64,000 bases of DNA from Sinonovacula constricta (lineage: Eukaryota; Mollusca; Bivalvia; Cardiida; Solecurtidae). The stretch's first letter is position 1. Each line of letters opens with the position of its first letter. The stretch lies in contig CM017560.1 of assembly GCA_007844125.1 (NCBI GenBank), forward strand, positions 862,401 to 926,400. Direction: 5' to 3'. The notes under the pieces are model-generated. The model had not been told where the DNA came from. It saw only the letters and a list, made by a program, of their open reading frames with translations, and did no database searches. The position numbers were made by a program, and so were the translations under genes. Positions 39,954 through 52,410 of the stretch are shown piece by piece.

Positions 39954-41185
39954 AGTATTGTGCTACCTCCTATGGTATTTACATTTTACAACTTACAAGG
40001 TTTGCACGAGTTTGTACTAAAGTAGAAGATTTTAATGCTACAGCAAGGCTTCGTTCTCATAACTTAATAAAGGCGTTTTCAAAATTCTTTCGCCGCAATG
40101 GTTTTATTGCATCTTAGTATAATAGCAGTATGAAAATACTTATGCAGAAAGGCATAAGCCATCCTGCATTCTATGGAAATGTTTTATACAAGTTAAAGAA
40201 AATCAAAGGCCTCAATAACTTTTCTGACCACTTTACAAAACTTATCAGAAAATGTATTGCAGACGGTTACAAACCGGGAATCCTTCGTTGTACTGCATTG
40301 CTTGCAATTGACTCCTTTACAGTGAAGAACTTGCATTGCTTTTAAATTACACGATAACCGGACAGGTCGTTGAGACTATATGAAAACAGTGACTTAAAGC
40401 CATAATTGGACAGTTACTGTTGGAATTCTTGTCTCTTCATCTCTCCAGTCGTGCCCCTATATAGGTGAGACAACTAGAGCAGTCTCCATACCCTTGACGT
40501 GAGATTGCACAGTAGGTATAACATCGGTATTTCTGGTATCTTTATTATATATAATATGCAAACTGCGGATAAATCCTCGGCTTTTTATGATGTTTTCTGA
40601 ACTCTTAAAAATACTTCATTTTATTTTGTTGGTAGGATGTTTTCTTTCGTACTTTTTACATTTCACTTTTAACGCGTTTGGCATATGACGTCATGGCATT
40701 GTATGCCATAATTAAATTGATCTTATTATATATCAGCGCTTGGGCTGTTTTATTTCGAACTACTGTCTCATTTGGAATTTTTACTTTGCCGAGGCTTTTA
40801 TCTACTGTACATACTGTACATATGTTGATAGTTTATTTTATTATTAGATATTATGTATGTATTTAAGTTCATTGTATCTGTTTAACTCCCGAAGCAGGTG
40901 CTTACTGTTCGTTGTTTCACTTTGACGGGATATTGTTATTTACACTGTTTGATAACCTTCAGGAAGTGCGAGGTTGGAGCGCTCTACAAACCAGGTTTAA
41001 GCACCCCAGTCGGCCCTTTTGCAAATTGACCGTTCCAAGGCGGAAACTGATGGTTTTTCTTTTTGTGTGTTTTTTTCTTTGTGTTTTTGTCACATTTACA
41101 TTTACTTTGTTTGCCTTTGTCTACAGGTAGATAAAATTTAAGTATGTAAGGTAATTTTTGATATGACCTTTTCTTATTTACCTAT
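39954..41185. mobile_element. Insertion between the two halves of the 37 bp array
   Basis: About 1.2 kb of non-satellite DNA. Its right part (about 40680-41185) is a diverged copy of dispersed family D ending CTTTTCTTATTTACCTAT, the same end as at 8246. Satellite sequence resumes on the next base. The left part carries a retroelement-type ORF fragment, so the insert is probably composite. Confidence 0.65.
40130..40345 (+). pseudogene. Retroelement-type ORF fragment
   Basis: A 71-codon frame with HPAFYGNVLYKLKKIKG then GYKPGILRCTALLAID. The pattern HPxFYGDxxYKLRxxxx ... GYDPxILxxT recurs, as I remember it, next to reverse-transcriptase ORFs in many invertebrate genomes. No reverse-transcriptase catalytic motif is visible upstream, where the sequence is AT-rich and stop-filled, so this would be a truncated relic. 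The assignment rests on recollection of a motif. Confidence 0.35.
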
Positions 41186-42430
41186 TGAAGTCGGGATATT
41201 ATAAAATTCACTATCTACTCTTGAAGTCGGGATATTATAAAATTTCACTCTCTAGTTTTGAAGTTGGACTATTATAAAATGTCACTATCTAGTCTTGAAG
41301 TTGGGCTATTATAAAATGTCACTATCTAGTCTTGAAGTTGGGCTATTTTAAAATGTCACTATCTAGTTTTAAGTTGGACTATTTTAAAAAGTCGGTATCT
41401 AGTCTTGAAGTTGGGCTATTATAAAATGTCACTATCTAGTCTTGAAGTTGGGCTATTTTAAAATGTCGTATCTAGTCTTGAAGTTGGACTATTATAAAAA
41501 ATGTCGGTATCTAGTCTTAAAGTTGGGCTATTATAAAATGTCACTATCTAGTCTTGAAGTTGGGCTATTTTAAAATGTCGTATCTAGTCTTGAAGTTGGA
41601 CTATTATAAAATTGTCGGTATCTAGTCTTCAAGTTGGACTATTATAAAATGTCACTATCTAGTCTTGAAGTTGGGCTATTTTAAAATGTCGTATCTAGTC
41701 TTGAAGTTGGACTATTATAAAATTGTCGGTATCTAGTCTTCAAGTTGGACTATTATAAAGTGTCACTATCTAGTCCTGAAGTCGGGCTATTATAAAATTT
41801 TGGTATCTAGTCTTGAAGTTGAACTATTATAGAATGTCACTATCTAGTTTTGAAGTCAGGGAAATTATAATATGTCACTATCTAGTCTTGAAGTCGGACT
41901 ATTATAAAACGTCGGTTTCTAGTTATGAAGTTGTGCTGTTATAAAATGTCGGTATCCAGTCTTGAAGTTGGACCATTATAAAAATGTTACTACCTAGTCT
42001 TGAAGTTGGGCTATTATAAAATGTCGGTATCTTCTAGTCTTGAAGTCGGACTATTATAAATTGCCAGTATCTAGTATTGAAGTTGGCCTATTATCAAATG
42101 TCATGCTCTTATAAAATGTCACTATCTAGTCTTTAAGTCGGTCTACTATAAGATGTCACTATGTAATCTTAAAGCTGGATTCTTATTAAATGTCACTTTC
42201 TAGTCTTGAAGTTGGATAAAATGTCACTATCTAGTCTTGAAGTTGGATAAAACGTCACTATCTAGTCTTGAAGTTGGGCTATTATAAAATGTCACTATCT
42301 AGTCTTGAAATTGAGCTATTATAAAATGTCACTATCTAGTCTTGAAGTCGGACTTTTTTAAATTTCCACTATCTAGTTTTGAAGCTGAGCTATTTTAAAA
42401 TGCCACTATCTAGTTTGGGAGTTGAGCTTA
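41186..42430. repeat. 37 bp array, right segment (about 33 copies, diverged)
   Basis: Same unit as 39583-39953 but mostly the variant TAGTCTTGAAGTTGGGCTAT and TATAAAATGTCAC. It has many indels and becomes increasingly degenerate to the right. Confidence 0.93.
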
Positions 42431-43889
42431 TATATGCAACTGCGTTGCGAACACATAATGTCCATTCTTTCTAGATCTAATACTAAGCACATGGGGATTG
42501 CTGCTAAAAATAGATTTTGACGTCATAGCGGATAATCCGGATGATGAATAATGTAATCTCAAAAGCATGTGATCACGTGGTTTTCTTAGTTTATAAAATA
42601 TCTAACTATGCAGCATTGCTCTGATAGAAAAAAAGATAATTTTTGTAATGACGAATGCTGTGTTATGCTCTATCTTTAGGATAGAAGTACGGCATTTCTT
42701 GGAACCTTTTCGGGTAACAACATTTTTTTAGAAACAAACTTTAGTCCAACCTGTCTCGGATACCACATTTAATGTCTATACGGTTATACTTTGCTCGGAG
42801 TTTTTCATTATCGCAGGGTGCGGGTAACTTTATTTATGCCAGAAAGCGTGGAATATTACTGATGAGTTATCGTCCAGCTATCTCTTGGTTATCAATGCAT
42901 CCAGATACACAGATGTAACTGATAGATATCCTGGTTCAATTTATGATTGATGCAGATACATGGCGTACATTATTTGGCCAGTGGGTCAAAAATGGGTCAT
43001 CGGACAGTTTTGTCTTTATTGGTACGTTTATCTGCAGCCTACACAATTCGATGGGGTGGAGTACAGTTTTATATTGTCTACTTATGCTACGAGTCTGTGA
43101 CAGATTATTAGGCGTCAAATTGGAGATGGCAAAGAAAGACAGGGTGATTGAAAATAAAGGAGGTCAGTTTAAGAAAAATGTGATGTTTTGGTGTGGGAGG
43201 TGTGTGTTTAGTGTTAAAGGTCGCACACATGTCAAACTTCGTTCTGTTCCATCATCATTTAGCCAAGCATATTTTAGGTAGAAGTATTGCACACACACAC
43301 CATCCCCACCACCACCACCACCCCCTTTTTTCTCATTTTCTGGCGTTGTCACTGTTTCGCGTATATTTATCGACCTGCACTGTCTAAACCAATTAGACGA
43401 CAATAATTAGAACCCCACGTTAGGGTGCTGTCAAGGATACTGTTAGTGCAAACAACCTTGATATATAGTAATATTCAGGTTAAAATCTAGATTTATTGCC
43501 TACCTCTAGATTTATGTCGATGTTGCACCTAGGCCCGGCAGCATCTAATCGTGTGTTGTCAATGATTCTACATACATTGTTGTTGATCGTTTGTTGTTGG
43601 TTATATATGTTGTACCTCCAGGTGTTGCCAGGAACGATTGATTTTAATGTCGCTTGTGCTGTTGGTGGTGATGCTGACAAATTTATGACAAAAGAGTTCA
43701 CTGCAAAATTATATTTGCTGGCGAAACAAAAATGATTTGTTAAAATAGTCATAGACTATGTTGCTTCATTTGGACTCATTTACTCGTCATATTTTGGGGA
43801 TGTACTTTAGTATTCACCAGAATCCTTTCGCATTAAACTATGTTAACAATTTTATGCATGTATTAAGTAAAAACTTTAAAAAAGTCGGT
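42431..43889. other. Intergenic DNA, no supported gene
   Basis: A 112-codon frame (42943-43281, +) and several overlapping frames have no recognisable domain. A CA/CCA-rich simple repeat lies at about 43289-43325. Confidence 0.5.
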
Positions 43890-44375
43890 ATGAATAAGAA
43901 TATATGACAAAGTCCCATGAGCATTGCAACATATACCAAACTCTAAAAAGGCACAGAACAAAGGTATTTCACAATGATTGAAAGCCAAGCGAAAAGTAAG
44001 AACAAAATTTGTGATGAGTCATTTAACGAAAAGAGCAAACCCAACAGTTACCGCCTTGGAACGGTCAGTCGGCAATATGGACCGACTGGGGTGCTTAAAC
44101 CGGTTTTACAGAGCTCTAACCTCACACTTCCTGGCGAGTTTTTCAAATGCAAGCAATGAAAGAAAAACGATATATTTGAATACAAAATGTCCAAGCGCTG
44201 ATATTTTTATAATTTATGACGTAAGTAGTGACGTCATTGAAAAATAAATGTCCACATAGTGGTAAGCAAGAATGTGGTATTATTTCGATTTGAAAAGGTA
44301 CACAAATATGGTTGACTATAAATAAAATTAACTTTCTGAATCATGAACAAACACGACTAGAGACGAATAAATGGT
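43890..44375 (+). repeat. Dispersed repeat family D, copy 2
   Basis: Inverted relative to 21560-22040. Homology spans from AATAAGAATATATGACAAAG to GAGACGAATAAATGG and ends abruptly there. It has an 89-codon plus-strand frame (43978-44247) whose middle, KRANPTVTALERSVGNMDRL, is identical to the frame in copy 1. Function unknown. Confidence 0.85.
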
Positions 44376-44544
44376 TGTAGCATCCTGTTCATGTGAAGAT
44401 GTAATTGCAGAACCAAAGTCCAATGTCCATTGAAGGAAATACACGTAACAATCCTTATAGGATGAATGAAATGGCAACATAGATTACATGCACGGGGAGA
44501 TTTTCGACGACCGCCACACTGCACAAGTAACAGGGTTGTGATCA

Positions 44545-44720
44545 TGAATAAGAATATATGACAAAGTCCCATGAGCATTGCAACATATACCAAACTCCGA
44601 AAAGGCACAGAACAAAGGTATTTCACATGCAAGTCAAGCGAAAAGTAATCTGAACAAATTTGTGATGAGTCATTTACGAAAAGAGCAAACCCGACAGTTA
44701 CCGCCTTGGAACGGCTGGGT
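44545..44720 (+). repeat. Dispersed repeat family D, partial copy
   Basis: A second same-strand copy of the first part of 43890-44065, from ATGAATAAGAATATATGACA to CCGCCTTGGAACGG. Truncated at its right end. Confidence 0.85.
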
Positions 44721-44893
44721 TGTGTACAGATCAGGTTAGACTAGGTCTGCATGAAACTATTCGGATACCACATTGCCTGCTAAGCACGAAGTAATCAGTG
44801 TAGATAGCATAGACGCAGATCAGCTAGCTTTAGCAACAGGTAAATTTACCTTTAAGTGCAGTTGAAGTAAAAAAACAACAACACGTTTTTGTT

Positions 44894-44902
44894 GTAACAA
44901 AG
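44894..44902. repeat. 9 bp target-site duplication, left
   Basis: GTAACAAAG directly abuts the left end of the foldback element; identical to 52411-52419. Confidence 0.85.
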
Positions 44903-47900
44903 AGGTTTGTGAAGTTGGCTGGGAATTGGGTATTGGGTATTCAATATCCAGATACAACCGAATACCCAGCCAGCTAGGAATTGGGTATTCGCGAATTCCT
45001 AGATACAACCGAATACCCAGCTAGCTAGGTATTGGGTATTGAATCTAGAGCTGCAGTCGTATTCCCAGCTGGCTAGGAATTGGGTATTCGAAATATCAAT
45101 GCAGAGTTTGAATATCGTGCTAGACCTGAATACCTATCTGGCTGGGAATTGGGTATTCGAAATACATTCTGTAAAGAAACTATTCAAAGCAGATTTGAAT
45201 ATCGAGCTAGACATGAATACCCAGCTGGCTGGGAATTGGGTATTCAAACTATTTTTATTATTTGAACAATTCAACGCAGAATTTGAATATCGAGCTAGAG
45301 CCGAATACCTATCTGGCTGGGAATTGGGTATTCAAAATATTTTTATTATAGGAACAATTAAACGCAGATTCTGAATGTCGAGCTAGACTTGAATACCGAG
45401 CTGGCTGGGAGTTCGGTATTCAAAATACTTACTGTAAAAATACTAGTAAACGCAGAGTGTGAATATCGAGCTAGAACTGAATACCCAGCTGGCTGGGAAT
45501 TGGGTATTCAAAATATTATTATTATAAGAACAATTAAACGCAGATTCTGAATATCGAGCTAGACCTGAATACCCAGCTGGCTGGGAATTGGGTATTCGAA
45601 ATATTTTCTGTAAAAAATACAAGTAACGCATATTTTGAATATCGAGCTAGACCTGAATACCTATCTGGCTGGGAATTGGGTATTCGAAATTTTTTTCTTA
45701 TAGAAACAATTAAACGCAGATTCTGAATATCGAGCTAGGCCCGAATACCGAGCTGGCTGGGAATTGGGTATTCGAAATATTTTCTGTAAAAATACTATTA
45801 AACGCAGAGTTTGAATATCGACCTAGAGCCGAATACCTATCTGGCTGGGAATTGGGTATTCAAAATATTTTTTTTTAATAGAAACTTTTTAAGCAGAGTT
45901 TGAATATCGAGCTAGACCTGGATACCTATCTGGCTGGGAATTGGGTATTCGAAATATTTTTATTATAGGAACAATTAAACGCAGATTCTGAATATCGAGC
46001 TAGACCTGAATAACGAGCTGGCTGGGAATTGGGTATTCAAAATATTTTTATTATAGGAACAATTGAACGCATATTTTGAATATCGAGCTAGACCTGAATA
46101 CCTATCTGGCTGGGAATTGGGTATTCGAAATACATTCTGTAAAGAAACTATTCAAAGCAGATTTGAATATCGAGCTAGACATGAATACCCAGCTGGCTGG
46201 GAATTGGGTATTCAAAATATTTTTATTATTTGAACAATTCAACGCAGATTCTGAATGTCAAGTTGGACTTGAATACCGAGCTGGCTGGGAGTTCGGTATT
46301 CAAAATACTTACTGTAAAAATACTAGTAAACGCAGAGTGTGAATATCGAGCTAGAACTGAATACCCAGCTGGCTGGGAATTGGGTATTCAAAATATTTTT
46401 ATTATAAGAACAATTAAACGCAGATTCTGAATATCGAGCTAGACCTGAATACCCAGCTGGCTGGGAATTGGGTATTCGAAATATTTTTATTATAGGAACA
46501 ATTAATCGCAGATTCTGAATATCGAGCTAGACCTGAATACCGAGCTGCCTGGGAATTGGGTATTCAATTATTTTTTTTAATAGAAACTTTTCAAGCAGTT
46601 TGAATATCGAGCTAGACCTGAATACCTAGCTGGCTGGGAATTGGGTATTCGAAATATTTTTATTATAGGATCAAATTAAACACAGACTCTGAATATCGAG
46701 CTAGACCTGAATACCTATCTGGCTGGGAATTGGGTATTCAAAATATTTTTATTATAGAAACAATTAAACGCAGATTCTGAATATAGAGCTAGACCTGAAT
46801 ACCGAGCTGGCTGGGAATTGGGTATTCAAAATATTTTTATTATAGGAACAATTAAACGCAGATTCTGAATATCGAGCTAGACCTGAATACCTATCTGGCT
46901 GGGAATTGGGTATTCGAAATATTTTTATTATAGGAACAATTAAACGCAGATTCTGAATATCGAGCTAGACCTGAATACCGAGCTGGCTGGGAATTGGGTA
47001 TTCGAAATATTTTCTGTAAAACATACAAGTAAACGCATATTTTGAATATCGAGCTAGACCTGAATACCTATCTGGCTGGGAATTGGGTATTCATTTTTTT
47101 TTCTTATAGAAACAATTAAACGCAGATTCTGTATATCGAGCTAGACCTGAATACCGAGCTGGCTGGGAATTGGGTATTCGAAATATTTTCTGTAAAAAAT
47201 ACAAGTAAACGCATATTTTGAATATCGAGCTAGACCTGAATACCTATCTGGCTGAGAATTGGGTATTCGAATTTTTTTTTCTTATAGAAACAATTAAACG
47301 CAGATTCTGAATATTGACCTAGGCCTGAATACCGAGCTGGCTGGAAATTGGGTATTCGAAATATTTTCTGTAAAAATACTATTAAACGCAGAGTTTGAAT
47401 ATCGACATAGAGCCGAATACCTATCTGGCTGGGAATTGGGTATTCAAAATATTTTTTTAATAGAAACTTTTTAAGCAGAGTTTGAATATCGAGCTAAACC
47501 TGAATACCTATCTGGCTGGGAATTGGGTATTCGAAAAAAATTTATTATAGGAACAATTAATCGCAGATTCTGAATATCGAGCTAGACCTGAATACCGAGC
47601 TGGCTGGGAATTGGGTATTCAATTTTTTTTTTAAATAGAAACTTTTCAAGCAGAGATTGAATATCGAGCTAGACCTGAATAAACAGCTGGCTGGGAATTG
47701 GTATTCGAAATATTTTTATTATAGGATCAAATTAAACACAGACTCTGAATATCGAGCTAGACCTGAATACCTATCTGGCTGGAAATTGGGTATTCAAAAT
47801 ATTTTTATTATAGGAACAATTAAAAGCAGATTCTGAATATCGAGCTAGACCTGAATACCTATCTGGCTGGGTATTGGGTATTCGAAATATTTTTTATTAT

Positions 47901-48337
47901 AGGAACAATTAAACGCAGATTCTGAATATCGAGCTAGACCTGAATAACGAGCTGGCTGGGAATTGGGCATTCGACATTTTTTTTCTTATAGAAACAATTA
48001 AACGCAGATTCTGAATATCGAGCTAGACCTGAATACCGAGCTGGCTGGGAATTGGGTATTCGAAATATTTTCTGTAAAAAATACAAGTAACGCATATTTT
48101 GAATATCGAGCTAGACCTGAATACCTATCTGGCTGGGAATTGGATATTCGAATTTTTTTTCTTATAGAAACAATTAAACGCAGATTCTGAATATCGAGCT
48201 AGACCTGAATACCGAGCTGGCTGGGAATTGGGTATTCGAAATATTTTTATTATAGGAACAATTAAACGCAGAATTTGAATATCGAGCTAGACCTGAATAC
48301 CTATCTGGCTGGGAATTGGGTCTTCGAAATATTTGCA
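44903..48337 (+). repeat. Left arm of the foldback element: 88 bp tandem array
   Basis: About 37 units containing GAATATCGAGCTAGACCTGA, then GGCTGGGAATTGGGTATTC, an A/T-rich linker and CAATTAAACGCAGATTCT. Within each unit GAATACC and GGTATTC are inverted, so each unit can form a short hairpin. Three sub-types differ in the letters before GGCTGG (CAGCT, GAGCT, TATCT). The first 150 bp are a distinct terminal segment with GATACAACCGAATACCCAGC motifs. Confidence 0.93.
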
Positions 48338-48424
48338 TATGATACATACGGACAAACACATTGCCATGCCATTGCGGACATAAAAAGAAATGTTGACTTA
48401 TCGTCATATTGGTTTATTATCCAT

Positions 48425-48870
48425 AAGAAATTGTTGCCGACGGAGTCCGAATGATTTTTGCCGGCGATTAATTTAAGCATTTTAGGTGGGTATTTTGATC
48501 GCCTTGCAGAATAATGCAGACTCTATTTCCGACGGAAATAGAATGTTATAGACGGTGCAACCGTTAGAAATCTCAATAAATATGCCGACGGAGTGTTAAT
48601 TTTGCAGACGAAGACTAAAATGTGTTTTACCAACAGTGGATTGAATAGTATTGCCGACGGAAACCGGAAATGTATTGCCGACGGAAAATGTAAAATTTTG
48701 CCGACAGTGAATTCAACAGTTTGCCTAGACTTGAAACGTGTTGCCGACTATGAATTAAATAATTGATAAATTCTGTAATACCTTTGGCGACAGTGACATT
48801 TTTGATTATGACGGATCATTGACGAATGTTGCCGACGGATACTTTAATTATGTTGCCGACGAAGACATAA
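48425..48870. repeat. Degenerate repeat with TGCCGACGGA core, in the loop
   Basis: TTGCCGACGGA or close variants occur about ten times at irregular spacing of roughly 25-60 bp. Intervening DNA is unrelated or very diverged. No coding signal. Confidence 0.6.
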
Positions 48871-49330
48871 AAAGTTGTACCACAGACGTCTAAAACATTG
48901 TTGCTGAGAGTGACATAGACATTTTACAAATGGCTGAAGAGATTTTCATTTTGATGATGAAGGTGACCTTTCCATTTATGTTGTCGTTGAAGCAGTTCCT
49001 AGATTTCGGTCAAACCTGTTTGTTCCTTTTAGTGTTAGTGTACTCAAGACAAAAGTGCTTATTGTCTGTTGTACCTTGAGCACAGCGCTGTCAGGCTGGT
49101 GTTGCTTTAAGTTCCAAATCGCCATAAATAGTTTTTAAAGATAACACTGCATATCCCCCATATCTTCCTTGATTAGTTGGGATGACCCTGCATGAATGTA
49201 GGGCACTAGATCTCCCTAGTTATGTCCCGCCCGGCGCATACTTAGACCGCGTGCTAGACAAAGGGTGCGGAGACTTAGCATGTATTTGGGTGGGAGAGAA
49301 AGGCGAGTTTGTACTATTTGTGGTTACTAT

Positions 49331-50671
49331 GTACGGAAGAGGATATCCGCCAATATTCTTATTACTATTTCTAACTTTCAATACATGGATTAGTTACATC
49401 TAATGTCAATTTGTAGGTTGCAACATCGGGCATGCTAAATACCGCTATCTAATTACATCCTAAATTTTATATACTAGTATCACATTTCAACATTACATTT
49501 GAACAATTTCACATTTCCCGCATATACAATTTACAAATCGCTTGGTGAAAATCACGAATACATTTTACATTTCTTGCATCTAATTTACAAGTTACTAATC
49601 TAGAGGCGCAAATTTAAAATGTACATTGCATAACACCAGTTCGACAATAGGGCGCTTCTAACACGGTAATGTCCATCTACAAACAGAATGTACAGCTTCA
49701 ACTCGTCCGCGTTCGTCTGTATTTCCCCCTACACAACCGCCCCCCCCCCCCCCCCCCCCAATCCCCTATCAACCTCTCTGGCCCCATCCGTTTTCATTTA
49801 ACTGCATAAAACTGCATATATCCTAATTTAACCGGAGTGATCCGAGCTGGCAAAATTCCGTTACCGGTACACAGTATTGAGTTCGAACCCAAGACCTCCT
49901 CCGTAATCGGGTGCTCTACCACCTGGTCTACCTGGGCAGAGAGCTTTTAACCTTCCTTATATTTAGCCAGGCATCAACAGAACTACCAGTACCTAACCTT
50001 TTCCTGCTCCACAGGGTTCTCTGAAGAACCCATTCTGACGCCACTAAAAAAGCTGGAAAAATCCTATTACCGAGGGCGGGGCTCGAACCCAAGACCTCCT
50101 GCTCTTGAGGTAGATGTTCTAGAAACTGAGCTACATTATCACCTGACTCTGGGTAAAGCATGTTCACTACATCACGTACCGCTGTTGATGTAGTTCAATT
50201 TCAATGCACTGTAAATCCGAATGCGAATGTGTTAGTATGTTCTTCTGGAAAAGTCCGATACGTATATTAAATTGGATTGAATGTAGTTTTAAGAAATCAA
50301 AGACTTAAATGGTAAAATTACTTGCAGAATTATAAAACATTCATTAATAACTACTTTTGGTAAAAGACAACGCGTTTAATTTGATGCCAAATAACGTTGG
50401 CTGTTTTTTATTGTATCTCTTTTGAAGAATCATTTATGATTCCGTTCTATATTTATTTATGTGGTACCGACAGCTAGCGTCTGAAGGTTGTCAGTTCTTA
50501 ACTTATACATTAGTAATTTGTGATTTGAGAATTGTGATTTTGAGTTTTGCAACTTGTAAAATGTAAGCGAACATAAAATGTGTGACCTGATAAGTGAGAC
50601 TTGAGATTTGTAATTTCCAAATTGAATACGAGAAATAGATACAGGTAAAAACGAACGTGTTTATGCAAAGC
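49331..50671. mobile_element. Diverged copy of the 35.36 kb element, interrupted and lacking its right end
   Basis: The left terminus GGAAGAGGATATCCGCCAAT and the flanking 150 bp match 35361-35540. Sequence from about 50232 to 50671 matches 35565-36000. Between them lie about 700 bp that include a C homopolymer (49739-49759) and two tRNA-like modules. The right inverted terminus is missing where the foldback arm begins. Confidence 0.75.
49845..50160 (-). mobile_element. Tandem pair of tRNA-like SINE modules
   Basis: On the minus strand the first module has A-box AATGTAGCTCAGTTTCTAGA and B-box GGGTTCGAGCCCC (about 50146-50070). The second has GGTAGACCAGGTGGTAGAGC and B-box GGGTTCGAAC (about 49940-49870). 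They are about 210 bp apart and share AGGAGGTCTTGGGTTCGA. Neither folds as a complete tRNA. Confidence 0.75.
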
Positions 50672-50678
50672 TAGGTAA

Positions 50679-52410
50679 TCAGCTCCAGCTCGATATTCAA
50701 ACTCGGCGATGAATAGTCCCTATACTAAAAATATTTCGAATACCTAATTTCCAGCTGGTAATTTAGGCCTAGCTCGATATTGACACTCTGCTTGAATAGT
50801 TTTTTATACTAAAAATATTTCGAATGCCCAATTCCCAGCCAGCTCGGTATTCAGGTCTAGCTAGATATTCAAAATATGCGTTCAATTGTTCCTAGAATAA
50901 AAATATTTTGAATACCCAATTCCCAGCCAGCTAGGTATACAGGTCTAGCTCGATATTCAAACTCTGCTTAAAAAGTTTCTATTAAAAAAATATGCCGAAT
51001 ACCCAATTCCCAGCCAGCTAGGTATTCAGGTCTAGCTCGATATTCAAACTCTGCGTTTAATAGTATTTTTTACACAAAATATTTCGAATACCCAATTCCC
51101 AGCCAGCTCGGTATTCAGGTCTAGCTCGATATTCAGAATCTGCGTTCAATTGTTTCTAATAGAAATTTTTTTCGAATACCCAATTCCCAGCCAGATAGGT
51201 ATTCAGGTCTAGCTCGATATTCAAAATATGCGTTTAATTGTTCCTAGAATAAAAATATTTTGAATACCCAATTCCAATCCAGCTAGGTATTCAGGTCTAG
51301 CTCGATATTCAGAGTCTGTGTTTAATTTGATCCTATAATAAAAATATTTCGAATACCCAATTCCCAGGCAGATAGGTATTCGGCTCTAGCTCGATATTCA
51401 AACTCTGCGTTTAAAAGTATTTTTACAGAAAATATTTCGAACACCCAATTCCCAGCCAGCTGGGTATTCAGGTCTAGCTCGATATTCAGAATCTGCGTTT
51501 AATTGTTTCTATAAGGAAAAAAAATCGAACACCCAATTCCCAGCCAGATAGGTATTCAGGTCTAGCTCGATATTCAGAATCTGCGTTTAATTGTTTCTAT
51601 AAAAAAATTTTTTCGAATACCCAATTCCCAGCCAGATAGGTATTCAGGTCTAGCTCGATATTCAAAAATCTGCGTTTAATTGTTCCTATAATAAAAATAT
51701 TTTGAATACCCAATTCCCAGCAAGCTGGGTATTCAGGTCTAGCTCGATATTGACACTCTGCTTGAATAGTTTCTATACTAAAAAAAAATTTCGAATACCC
51801 AATTCCAAGCCAGCTCGGTATTCAGGCCTAGCTCGATATTCAAAATATGCGTTCAATTGTTCGTAGAATAAAAATATTTTGAATACCCAATTCCCAGCCA
51901 GCTAGGTATTCAGGTCTAGCTCGATATTCAGACTCTGCGTTTAATAGTATTTTTTTTACACAAAATATTTCGAATACCCAATTCCCAGCCAGCTCGGTAT
52001 TCAGGTCTAGCTCGATATTCAGAATCTGCGTTCAATTGTTTCTATAAGAAAAAAATTTCGAATACCCAATTCCCAGCCAGATAGGTATTCAGGTCTAGCT
52101 CGATATTCAAAATATGCGTTTACTTGTTTCTTTACAGAATGTATTTCGAATACCCAATTCCCAGCCTGATAGGTATTCAGGTCTAGCACGATATTCAAAG
52201 TCTGCATTGATATTTCGAATACCCAATTCCTAGCCAGCTCGGAATACGACTGCAGCTCTATATTCAATACCCAATACCTAGCTAGCTGGGTATTCGGTTG
52301 TATCTAGCAATTCGCGAATACCCAATTCCTAGCTGGCTGGGTATTCGGTTGTATCTGGATATTGAATACCCAATACCCAGTTCCCAATTCCCAGCCAACT
52401 TCACAAACCT
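50679..52410 (-). repeat. Right arm of the foldback element: 88 bp tandem array, inverted
   Basis: About 17-19 units, the reverse complement of the left-arm unit (GAATACCCAATTCCCAGCCA, TCAGGTCTAGCTCGATATTC). Half the length of the left arm, so the arms have changed copy number independently. Confidence 0.93.

Larger units (their letters stand above)
44903..52410. mobile_element. Foldback-type transposable element with tandem-repeat inverted arms
   Basis: The ends are an inverted repeat. The left starts AGGTTTGTGAAGTTGGCTGG and the right ends with its exact reverse complement; the match continues for over 300 bp with small differences. A perfect 9 bp direct duplication, GTAACAAAG, flanks it. 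Left arm 44903-48337 and right arm about 50679-52410 are arrays of the same 88 bp unit in opposite orientation, around a 2.3 kb loop. This is the architecture of Drosophila Foldback elements: long inverted repeats of short tandem repeats with 9 bp target duplications (family knowledge). The loop has no frame longer than about 80 codons and no transposase motif, so a partner would have to supply transposase. Confidence 0.88.

Noticed and set aside
42943..43281. 112-codon frame on the plus strand
   Set aside because: Overlapped by frames on the other strand, no recognisable domain and no clear splice or start context.
49182..49403. 73-codon frame in the foldback loop as a possible transposase remnant
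   Set aside because: Its second half translates the terminus of a nested repeat; no catalytic motif.
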